A stretch of DNA of 64,000 nucleotides from Isoetes taiwanensis (Eukaryota; Streptophyta; Lycopodiopsida; Isoetales; Isoetaceae), in the NCBI GenBank assembly GCA_021234155.1, contig JAJEKV010000047.1, forward strand, positions 10,438,081 to 10,502,080, read 5' to 3'. Below the pieces are notes generated by a model, which was not told the origin of the DNA, searched no databases, and saw only the letters and a list, made by a program, of their open reading frames with translations. Shown here one piece after another: positions 42,741 through 52,043 of this stretch (positions are counted from its first letter, which is position 1; every line of letters starts with the position of its first letter). A program made the position numbers and the translations under genes.

Positions 42741-43636
42741 GCCTAGCCCGCTATGGGGTCCCTAATAGCCACGCTCAGCAGGGACCCTCCCTCCGTATCT
42801 CCTCTAGCCCTGCTGTGTAGTGCTGAGTCACATCATATATAGCCCCCGTAGCCCGGTGGGTTCCTATGCACAGGCCGCACAATAATAGAAACTAAAGGGT
42901 CTAACTAGGAGCACTAAGTAAGGCTACTAGGTCTCTACCCCCCCTTCCCAATACAAGAGGAGCAAACATGATCAACTAATTTCACATAACATCATATAAT
43001 GATAATCATCATAAGAACATCTTAACCTAATCATACATATCTAACTTACAGTTAGGGTTCCTTGATTAGGGTTCAAGATGTTGAATAAGGGTTCTAGGAT
43101 GGCTCTACTCTAGATACAACATACTGACATATCTGGAGTGCTAACTTCCAGATGAACTACTATGGACACTACTCCAAATACCTGCTCCCGAAGCGCTCCC
43201 TCCCATTCCTGGCGTCTCCATGCTCCACGAGTGGTCGGGCCGTGCTCACTCGCAAGATCGTGCACACACTCTGGGGGCTGCTGCACTAGGCTATGCCACA
43301 GCAAACGGTGCTCAAAACGGGGTTTCGAGTGCGAAGAAGGTTCCCAGGGTGATAGGGCTAGGAAAAGAGGCCTAGGGTTAGGGTTTAGGTTAATATAGGT
43401 TAGGGTCCACATGGGATGACACGTGGCTCCAATGGGATATGGCCACGTGGCGGCTGCCCAATAGGATAAGGCCATGTGGGACATGGGTCTTATCCTAAGG
43501 TTATCTAAGTTACATATATAACTTAGATATGCACCCATGGCACTTCCTAAGGTATACAAGGCTACGAAGTAGACTTGTATAGTGACAGACCCGAAAATAT
43601 ACGTATTCATAGCGTATATTTCCCTGGAACGTCACA
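42700..43636 (-). repeat. element E 5' LTR, partial
   Basis: Minus-strand blocks match the element A LTR: the TGTGACGTTCCAG start, an AACCCTAACCCTAGGC region, CTTGTATTGGGAAGGGG with GTAGAG (near 42950), and GGGCATGGGTCCGACACC (near 42700). The 3' part of the LTR and the primer-binding site appear to be deleted, so it runs straight into ORF Y. Confidence 0.65.
43388..43451 (-). promoter_or_regulatory. LTR promoter of E: two G-boxes, CCAAT, TATA
   Basis: CACGTG occurs at 43444-43449 (inside the palindrome GCCACGTGGC) and at 43420-43425, as GCCACGTGTCA on the minus strand. A CCATTGG box lies between them, and CTATATTAACC is at about 43389-43399. ACGTGKC cores are abscisic-acid response-type elements in plants. 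Confidence 0.5.
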
Positions 43637-43933
43637 GTATGCACATGAGGCGCAGATGGAGTGGATTACCCTTTGCCATTGTTCTATTTCCAGCCAACTC
43701 CAATGTTATAACTTCTGTCTGTTGTTATCTTGTGGCCCAGACTGCCAGTCCTACCTCACGGAGTCTAAGCATGGATTAGGACTTCCAGGTGATGCTATGG
43801 TGATGTCATATTATGATGATGATGCTATGTTGTTGATGGTGCCTCACCCTTGGTGAGGAGCATATATATTGACTATGATGTATGTTGCTTGTGCTTACAT
43901 TTACATGCTTTTGTAGTGAGATCGACCCCGGGG
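43637..43933 (+). mobile_element. LTR 3' fragment, opposite orientation to E
   Basis: AGTATGCACATGAGGCGCAG, ATGGAGTGGATTACCC, TTATCTTGTGGCCCAGACTG and CTCACCCTTGGTGAGGAGC match the 3' part of the element A-type LTR on the plus strand. It meets the LTR start of E head to head at 43636/43637. It is most like the fragment at 9.4-10.5 kb. Confidence 0.5.
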
Positions 43934-44216
43934 TGTCATGAACCTACGCGAAAACATGGAAAATACGTGGAAAATATGCAAGAAATACGAGAGGAATACG
44001 CCAAGATCGGCAAAGAATATGATATATGGACATGAATCAAGAGTACGATGCCCCGAAGGCAAACAGGAACACGAGACAGATGCCTAGAAGGCTCAAGACT
44101 GGCATTGAACCAGAATGGTTCGACGAGAAGGAGGTGCCTCCTTATATATCTAAGCCAATGGTCAGGATCGCGCCACTCCAATGGATGAGATCGCGCCAAG
44201 TGTCGCGCATGCATTT

Positions 44217-44240
44217 AGGTTCTAGAATATTCTAGAACCT
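44217..44240 (-). promoter_or_regulatory. perfect four-unit heat-shock element in LTR D
   Basis: The core TTCTAGAATATTCTAGAA is nTTCnnGAAnnTTCnnGAA without mismatch and lies inside a 24-bp perfect palindrome. Downstream on the minus strand are two CCATTGG boxes and TATATAAG (44149-44142), about 80 bp away. The copy at 55563-55586 has one change (TTCTAGAATATTATAGAA). Confidence 0.75.
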
Positions 44241-44296
44241 CTTGGAGATATTCCCACATATGAGGAAAACATGAGGGAATATCTTCAACATATATT

Positions 44297-44371
44297 GGTA
44301 GTGCACTTAGCAAGGGTGTATGACTCGCAACTGGAAGGTTGCGGGTTCAAATCCTGTCTTGTGCAACTACC
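44297..44371 (+). other. tRNA-like block in the LTR (copy 1)
   Basis: 75 bp with closing ends GTAGT-GCAC and GTGCAACTAC, an A-box-like TTAGCAAGGGTG, a hairpin CGCAAC-TGGAAG-GTTGCG and a perfect B box GGTTCAAATCC (44344-44354). The arms do not make a standard cloverleaf (six-base anticodon-type loop, no room before the T arm), so it is not called a tRNA gene. It is antisense to element D. Confidence 0.55.
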
Positions 44372-44447
44372 ATTTTGCATCCGTGTGACGACCATCTTTT
44401 GTACATACGAGTATAATGTTCGTATGATGCGAATACCCGTATGGTCG

Positions 44448-46168
44448 TCACACCACCCCCCTCCTACGACGGCGACGAGTTATCGGAGCTTGGGCCGGAG
44501 TACTCAAACTTGGCTTATCCGAGTAACATCGGTGAAACTCCGCAATTTTATCAGGAGCATTACTCAGATTCTCGGCAGGCTCCCAGGTTCTATCACTTGG
44601 TGAGTAACCTTCCCAATCGACAAAGTAATACAATCGTCGATGAAGAAACTTGGAGTCTAGAATTTCTCGAACCTCGAACTCCTCATGATCATCAATTTCT
44701 ACTAGTGGTGGCAGTGGAGGAACGCGATCCGAGAAAGTATTAATTGTGTAGGGCTCCAATAGAGAAACATGAAATACTGGATGGAGCCAAATAGCGGGAG
44801 GAAGCTCGAGCCGCCATATTGCTGATTTGAGTCGTGATCTAGTAAGGACCAAGGCGACGATAGTCAAGCTTGTTGTAGGGACGCGAGGTAGAGAGGTCCC
44901 TACGAAGAAGCCAGACAAGGTCACCAACATGAAATTTATGACCTTCCCGCGGATGCAAATCGGCATAATGCCGATAACATTCCTGTGCTCGGTGACGGTG
45001 ATGCTGAAGATCTGATTGAAGAGCCTGGAGTTTCTCAAGTCGAGACTCGGCACCAGGATTGACAGAATCACCGCCAACGACACTAAAGGACCAACGAGGG
45101 TGTGGACCAAAGTTCAGAAAGAACGAGATCTGGCTAGTGGAGGCATGTGCTAAGTTATTATAGGCAAACTCAGATAATGAAAGATAATCAACCCAATCAT
45201 CCTGCTGATAACTGATAAAGCACCTTAAATGTTGCTCCAGAGTCTGATTAATGCGCTCTGCCTGCCCATTACTTTCTAAATGATGACCAGATGTCAGTGA
45301 GCGGTTGATATACAATAACTCCAAAAGCCGCTTCCAAAAGCCTGCGACGAACTGCGGTCCACGATTGCTGACGATAGTATCAGGCAAGCGATCTTCTTCT
45401 TCGTGACTACTTCACGAAGAAGAAGATCCGATGTTCCCTCACTGGTGATGGTGATATTGCAGGGAATAAAATGAGTCATCTTAGAGAAATGATCCACAAC
45501 AAGCATGATGGCATCATAACCCCGAGAGAGTGGCAGCTCTGGAATAAAGTCTATAGAAATACTCTTCCAAGGTCCATCTGGTACGGGCAGTGGCTAAAGA
45601 AGGCCATGAGGAACCTTCGCTCGACAGCATATATCATGGGATCGAATAAAAGCTTCGACAGAGTGATGAAGCCCAGGCCACCAATACTCTCGACTAAGAA
45701 GTTCAGGAGTCTTAGCTACTCCAAAGTGTTCGACCATAGGTGAATCATGGACAAGCCTGGAAAACCCGAAGCCAAGAAGCACCATATAGCACATACAGAA
45801 GCCCATCACGGAACATGAGTCCATCTCGAACCTCAAAATGATCATAGTCTGATCGCATTTGCTGAGAAGATGATGCAGAGCCAAGGTGTGAGAATACATA
45901 TTGAGCCAATGGATCGGCGGGCAGAGATGCTCGAATAGACTCCAAGAAGGCCGTATCTTGAGGCCTCTCGAACAAAGTGAGAGCCGTAAGCTGGAACCGA
46001 TCAGGCCCTAGAATAAACTGTGGTTGCTGATAAAATGCAGGATCATCTAGCTTGGGCTCAAGGTAAGAGCGTCGAGACAAGGCATCAGGCTTCCCTTGGA
46101 GGGATCCAGGATGGTGCATGATCACGAAATCAATACGTGATAATACTTGAGTATGCCATCGGGCTGCA
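44448..46168 (-). pseudogene. element D RNase H end, integrase and chromodomain
   Basis: Minus-strand frames contain FVIMHHPGSLQGKPDALSRR (end of RNase H), SREYWWPGLHHSVEAFIRSH and DICCRAK (integrase zinc domain), LVVDHFSKMTHFIPC, TIVSNRGPQFVAGFW (second Asp, here read as Asn), ESNGQAERINQTLEQHLRCF (Glu), and a well-kept chromodomain: EFEVREILDSKFLHRRLYYF, VDWEGYSPSDRTWEPAENL. The DDE position D to N and several frame changes show it is inactive. Chromodomains bind methylated histone H3 and direct integration. Confidence 0.85.
45390..45428. repeat. 17-bp perfect inverted duplication inside element D integrase
   Basis: GATCTTCTTCTTCGTGA and TCACGAAGAAGAAGATC are perfect reverse complements with a 5-base spacer. 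The second arm replaces the sequence expected between LLLREVV and LPDTIVSNRG, and so breaks the frame. Confidence 0.85.
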
Positions 46169-46205
46169 CACTACAAGAGAAGGGGTCGATTAGTGTCACC
46201 TTTTG
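46169..46205 (+). repeat. CACTA-2 left terminal inverted repeat
   Basis: CACTACAAGAGAAGGGGTCG, then ATTAGTGTCACC. The inner ATTAGTGTCA is matched at the right end as TGACACTAAT. Confidence 0.85.
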
Positions 46206-46229
46206 TGTCAATTTTTGGCCTAGAATTGC

Positions 46230-46620
46230 AAATCAAATTTTCTTAATAACTGACGTTATGGGTGCCACATACTAGTGACACTAATGTAGCAGCGAGAACG
46301 TCACATATATTGTCATCAGCTTTGTCACCTATAGTGGCAATACCTATGCCACTTGTAGCGGCATACATAGTGTCACCTATAAAGTCAATTATAAACATTA
46401 ATGGCAATAGTAGAGTCACCTATATCCTCACGTGTAGTATCATATATAATGTCATATATAACGTCATATATTGCATCATTTATAATTTCATATTTAACGT
46501 CATTTATAATGCCAGTAGTAAAACCATTCGTAATGTTGTAATTATTATCGTATATAATGTCACTTGTAACACCACTAATTCTACCATATATAATGCCATT
46601 AGACCATGTTAAGAATGTCA
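46230..46620. repeat. CACTA-2 left subterminal array
   Basis: Short degenerate units of the type TATAATGTCA and TATAGTGTCACC repeat about every 13-17 bp in both orientations. They are candidate TNPA binding sites. Confidence 0.75.
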
Positions 46621-46629
46621 TTTGTTTTC

Positions 46630-48650
46630 ACTACCTATATAAGGCAGATACATTTGTTCCCATTAAAAATTTGCTCCTAATATTTCTGGGCTGAGACGAG
46701 CCCACAGGTAGGCCACGTCTATTTGTTTAGGCTTTTCTAAAATAAGAGGAGAGAAAATTGCAGAGGAAGCCACGTTTTTGTGCTTATCCGTTTCGGAGGA
46801 ATCCGCTCCGTCAAATCCTCTCCTTAAGGTTCTTGCTTTCTCGCCCGGAGCTTGGGACAACTGCGGCCCGCTATTCTGCCCCTTCATAAGGCATAGCTTT
46901 GGGCACAACATCCGCCTTCCAGCTATTCTGCCTCTTCAACGAGCATCTGGGTGTTGATTACTCCGGCATTGCTTGATTCCGGCGATTTTTCTTTTTCAAG
47001 ATCCAGCAGAGCAGAGGTAAGTAAGGGCAGTGATGTTTTTTCTTTATCAGTTGTTTCTGGGAACCTTTGTTTGTGAGTTTAGGTAAAAATTTGCCAGATT
47101 TATCTCCTTGCGCTAGTCTCAGACGCAAAAAATGACTACTCTCAGGCGGTATGGTGGTTTGTACCTATAAATGTTCTGCTTAGTAATGCAATAGGTTGTT
47201 TCTTTGGCTGGATTGTAGCTCTAATATGCAGGCATCACGCCTGGCTTTGCGGTGTGCTTACGATTGTATTAACAGGATAGAAAATACCGGAAATATCAAT
47301 CGCCATGGCTGGAACCCCTTTTGGAGATGAATGCAACCAAATGGAGTTGCATATATTTCTTTTGGACAAGGTTTCTTTGTTATTATAGTTTATGTTTTTG
47401 TGTATCATATCTTAGAACCCCCAAGAGAATTCTATGAATTGGTATCGAAAGATGGAATTATAGAAGAAACAGAGGAATCTAGTTCGTACATGAATTTGCC
47501 CCCATTGTTAGAGGCGTAATGGCCCCGGGTAAAAGATGCATGACGAGCATACAAAAACTCCCTTTTTGTATAGAATATTCGTGCAAGGATCATTTATGGA
47601 TCCGGCGAAAAATGAGAAAGTAGGATGTATGGCAGCACCAAGAGTGGCAAGGAAAATAAGGATAATGGCGGAGAGGACAACTCGCATCATATATTCCAGC
47701 CTCCAACTATGGCATCTCTGCTAGCAATTATCTTAGGTTCAATATCCGCAACAAGGGCTATGCTTTTTACAGGGATCGCACATTTGAATTTGTGATGGAC
47801 ACCGTCAAAGATTACTTGGATGCAATGGTGCCATGCATTATCTTTGGTGCGGGGAGGAATGCTTGCGGGGGGCCGTGTTCTTCGAGCTTGGGTGAGAACT
47901 ACAATTGGAATATGTGTTACAAGGTTGGTTATTTTTTCCTCCGGTAGGAATTGGTGTGGTATCGCCGCAATAAGCTTGGATTTTTAATTGAATGTGGTGG
48001 TATGTATCGATTTGTTCTATTGCTTCAATACAAAGATGCCTAGTTCAATATTATGTGGTGCTATGACCGGTTTGCATGGCTATGGCAAGAAAGAAACTCG
48101 TTCTATTCTCGGGCAACATATTTTTGTTGTTGCAAACCGTAGTTGCCTATGCCACCATTTATTTTAAGGTAGTTTTTGGATCTAAATGGGCAAAGACTGA
48201 TGAACCACCATTATCAAATGTTACTCCTTAGATAGATAGACAATTCGTACTACGTTGACAATTGGCAAGAAGAAGATTAAAGGCCGTATATTCACTTCAT
48301 CACACCAGCATAATTAATTATATTAGAAAAAAGTTTGATCCCATAAAAGGCTGGCCCTCCAATGTTATTTGAAGTTCTCTAAGCATTATTAGTCTACCAT
48401 GTTTTTTAAGTCTATTGCCTTTAATTCTATGGTATCCCAAGGCTTCAATTATCTTCTTGCTATGAGCCCTCGTCATGAATGAGCCTAATAACCCACCCCT
48501 AAACCAACAATTGTGCCTAGCTAGGGAAATATAAATCCATGGGTTTTGGTTTGCATGGGATTGTAAAAGTCTTTGCTCAAGATTGGGAAGGAGATGTGAC
48601 CATCCCAAGCGCTAATGATTGCGTAGGTGGAGGACATGGGGTCGAGGAAG
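46630..48650 (+). other. unassigned internal part of CACTA-2 with coding-like sequence
   Basis: Not a recognised CACTA gene. A GC-richer first part (46700-47000) looks like a leader. An open frame of about 80 codons without a stop (about 47694-47946) has ordinary protein composition: NYLRFNIRNKGYAFYRDRTF, then FEFVMDTVKDYLDAMVPCII and FGAGRNACGGP. Nearby, 47331-47519 has EPPREFYELVSKDGIIEETE. I do not recognise either. A captured host gene fragment is possible. Confidence 0.35.
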
Positions 48651-48690
48651 AGAAACGTTCGCGGCGGCCGATAGGCCGCCGCGATAAGTT
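48651..48690. repeat. GC-rich hairpin in CACTA-2
   Basis: TCGCGGCGGCC-GATA-GGCCGCCGCGA is flanked by GAAAC and GTTTC, giving an 18-bp imperfect stem in otherwise AT-rich sequence. A further short subterminal-like array (TGTCATTTATTTTGACAATG and similar) follows at 48690-48860. Confidence 0.8.
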
Positions 48691-49192
48691 TCTTGTGTCA
48701 TTTATTTTGACAATGTTAATGCCATGTATTTTATCATTGTTGTTAAATATATTGTCAACGTCAATGTCATGTTTATGATAATTGCTTTTGAAGATTGCCA
48801 CATATAGTGTCATTTGCTAGGTCATGACTAGTGTCACTATTTATGTCACTTGTAGAGGCATTTATTAAGCCATCAAATTAAATTACAATTCATTAAATCA
48901 CCAAAAGCTTCCATTCATTTGATTTCAATTTAAGCAATGGACTTATAAAGCTAACACTATAATTGAAACTTACAAAGAGATAACCAAGACATCATTTAAA
49001 ATTCAGAACCTTAATATTTAAAAATAATCATTCATATATTTGAAAGGTCGAAGACATCAATAAAAAATCATAATCTTAACATTTAAAAATAATCATTCAT
49101 ATACTTAAAAGGTTTTGAAAGCATACTTGTTCATTCAAACACAAATAAAAACATAGCAAGCTGCTAAAATTCAATCATAGTTTAAAAAGATG

Positions 49193-50692
49193 TTAAGGTG
49201 ATAAAGGTTCTGGTTCTCCTCGCTTAAGATATATGTTTTTACAAATATCTTTCACCGTTTTTTTCTTTTGAGGTGGTGTTCTTGGTCTTGTTTCTAAATT
49301 TGCCTCTTTAGCACTATCGCGTTCATCCTCATCGTCACTTCCATCCTTATTGCTATCACTTTCTGCAGAGCTGCTGGAAGTAGATGAGCTGCCACTGAAA
49401 GATTCAGAACTAGAGGAGGCATTTGTGCTGGCGCTATTTCCTGACTTATCCAACTCGGCATTACCTTCTCTTTCATCTTCCTACAAGTCCAAAATATGAC
49501 ATTTTATTATTCCTTTTTAAACACAAAACTCAAAACATACAAATTAAAAATTGCACCTTTTCTTCGAAGAGGCCGACAATGTCTAGATCCTCTGAATCCA
49601 ATACAATACTTGGGGCATCGATACTGGCAATATCATTGCCCATGGGATTACTCACTTCCGCGTCTAGATTGATCTTTGAAGTGTCTGCTTCATCATCCTA
49701 TATATAAAAGACGGTGCAAATGAATTAAAGAACGCTAGAAACATCCATATAGACATTCAAATTAATTATTGGCGATAGGTCCTAATGAGCATAATGGAAA
49801 ATTTTTGGTAATGAAGGATGCACGTGTAACAAAATACAAATTTAAATGTTCATACCTTGTTAGAAGTTGACTTTGCCTTGAATATACACTTCGTGGGACC
49901 TTTTCCGACGAAATCCCTGGCATCAAACTTGTAAAGCAACAAGGATTTAATTTATGAGTTAAAGATCATACTAACTATATGAATTTATAAATGTTCCTTA
50001 CCTTTTCTCCAGATACCTCTTGCGTCCTACCCACCTGCCTGGATTATTTCTTCTACTTGCATGGCAGTAGGATATCCACAATAATACTTAAACTAAAAAC
50101 AGTAATGAAACAAAATATGAAATCCTTCGATGTATAACACGACATTAACAAGTATAACAAGATATATAAGTTAGTATTTAATTTTTCGCACTTACAAATT
50201 CAGCTTTGATCGAGTCCAATCCCCCTGATCCTGTCCTAGGCTTCCTCTTTCTTGCAGCAGCAACATTCTTTTTGTCTTCGTTTTCCTTCTTACTATCTTC
50301 CTTAAATAACTCCCATGCCTTCTCTTTCTTGCAATCTGTAGGTTTCCTCATTCTTGGATTTTCTCGTACCTGTTTCCTCAACTTACAATACATATGTACA
50401 ATCATTTAGAAAGTAAAGTATGAAAATGAACACCAAAAAACAAGAATGTTCACCTATAATCGTTCCATTTCTTGCCAAGCCTTGACAAGACCCATCGATT
50501 AGAGAAACCCGTGCCATAGTGGTTTTTCAAATCATAAAGGACTCTTTCTTTGTGGCTTCTTTTTACCAAAGGCCATGGCTGATCTATGTCATGGCAATGA
50601 AGTCTGACAAGCTCCATAGCATATCTCATAAACTTTTTTCCTTCTCCATCCATATGTATCTGCCCTCCTTCATAAACACAAACCTGGTGCAC
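49193..50692 (-). pseudogene. TNPA-like / Transposase_24-like CACTA gene, multi-exon
   Basis: The second CACTA protein, which in En/Spm elements binds the subterminal repeats. Minus-strand exons: 50692-50454 (RSHKERVLYDLKNHYGTGFS, NRWVLSRLGKKWNDYR), about 50386-50196 (LRKQVRENPRMRKPTDCKKE, AAARKRKPRTGSGGLDS; donor GTAAGT), about 50095-50003 (YYCGYPTAMQVEEII; one stop or frameshift inside), about 49930-49862 (DARDFVGKGPTKCIFKAKS), about 49697-49555 (acidic), and a last exon ending at 49193 with a serine/acidic region. The KW-NYR core fits the Transposase_24 family. Splice sites are mostly consensus. One frame error is visible. Confidence 0.6.
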
Positions 50693-50739
50693 ACATCAAG
50701 CCAAATTTACATAAGGAGATCAAAACCCTAAGTTTATCA

Positions 50740-51960
50740 ATTTAACCATGCCAAATTTTAGAGTTAGTCAATGTTCAGCGAGCATCTACATGATGGAAGG
50801 CCAAAGGTGGATAACAACTCATGTTCCAAATCAGCCAAAGGTGGACATCAACTCATACTAGCAGATTACAGGGTGTTATAGCAGTATTGGCAGCATTTTC
50901 TAGCATAAAAAGTCAAGAACATTTCGGCTGAAAGGTTGCAGAACTGGCTGAAACCTGCAGATGCATTTGTTAGCTGCATTCCACAAACTACACAACGAAT
51001 TGACGAGGAAGACAGTTATAGTAAGAACGCAGCTTGAGCAGAGTGGAATATGCTAGGTAGTTAAGAATTTGAAGGAGAATAAAATGCTTCTGCATTATTA
51101 GTTGTCATGTCTGCAATATAAGCCAGGTAAGCAGGTTACAATGCGACCCAGAATAGCAACAAGTTCATCATTGCTTTAACAAATAACGGTTTTGTACAGG
51201 AAGAAAACAATGGCATACCTGCAACCCAGAACAGCAACAAGTTCATCATTGCTTCAACAAATAACGGTTTTGTACAGGAAGAAAACAATGTCATAAAAGT
51301 TCCAGAAATTTTATGGATAAAAGAATGGAGGTATTTTACCCATTGAGAAGCCAATGGTGCTTTACATCTTAACTGTTTGCGCAAATCAGCGTGCCATACT
51401 GCCTTTTCTTGTATGGCCCCAAAGTGGTGTAACTTACATAAAAAAGACACTAATTGGGCCACTTCAAGCTGTAAGGGTTTACCATTGAATTGAGCCAGCA
51501 CTAGATAGGAGAAAAATTAAATCCTTCCAATTGAGGCCATTCATCTGCTCGCAAATCCAGCATGCATCTTTTGTGAGCCATAGAGGGCTGCAGGTTTCAG
51601 CTATCAAATACATGAGCCTTTATGAGTGTCCTTGAAAACGTAAGGTTTATCCCTGGCAATCTAGATTGGGCAGCACTTTTCAACCTGAAAAGGGGTACCT
51701 TTATTATCTTGCAAAAGGCATCCATCAAAGTATTGTAAGTAACCACATCCTATCCATCATCGTCAACTCCTATGTGTGATCCATGCGATACTATTTTTGA
51801 TGAAGTGGCTCTTTGTTGATGTAAAAAATGTGCTGGGAGTAAGCGGAAAACGTTCGACACTCGAGAGCAACATAGATTTGCTTATGGATTGTGTCGAAAT
51901 GCACCGGTTCAAAAAAATGTACGAGGAGTACGAGACCAGGTACATTGGTATTTGTTAATA
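50740..51960. other. divergent spacer between TNPA-like and TNP2 genes
   Basis: No supported gene. It holds a 71-bp direct tandem duplication at about 51150-51293 (CAACAAGTTCATCATTGCTT and AACGGTTTTGTACAGGAAGA each occur twice). A 60-codon plus-strand frame at 51776-51958 could be an upstream TNP2 exon but is not recognisable. Promoters for both genes would have to lie here. Confidence 0.45.
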
Positions 51961-52043
51961 TATAGCTAAATACGTTTTAGGGGATTATCCACATATTTAT
52001 TATACTTCTTTGATCACAGACATCAACTAGCTCGACTGACCAA

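Larger units (their letters stand above)
38675..43636 (-). mobile_element. Ty3-type retrotransposon E, 5' half
   Basis: Minus-strand order from high to low coordinate: LTR start TGTGACGTTCCAG at 43636 (identical to the element A LTR start), LTR body to about 42700, ORF Y (42740-41780), paired palindromes and TATA (41290-40831), ORF X (40718-39201), gag start (39011-38675), then CACTA-1. The rest of gag-pol and the 3' LTR are missing. The layout parallels element A. Confidence 0.75.
43934..44452 (-). repeat. element D 3' LTR
   Basis: Minus strand: TGTGACGACCATACGG at 44452; the lower limit at 43934 (ATGACA) is inferred from LTR end rules. About 350 bp (44100-44452) match 55440-55800 closely. 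It contains the tRNA-like block, a heat-shock element, CCATTGG boxes and a TATATAAG box. Confidence 0.7.

Noticed and set aside
44297-44371. Genuine tRNA gene
   Set aside because: B box is perfect but the arms do not make a cloverleaf with a seven-base anticodon loop, and two diverged copies lie inside LTRs.
46262-46621. ORFs of 116 and 78 codons on opposite strands
   Set aside because: Both are readings of the CACTA-2 subterminal array.
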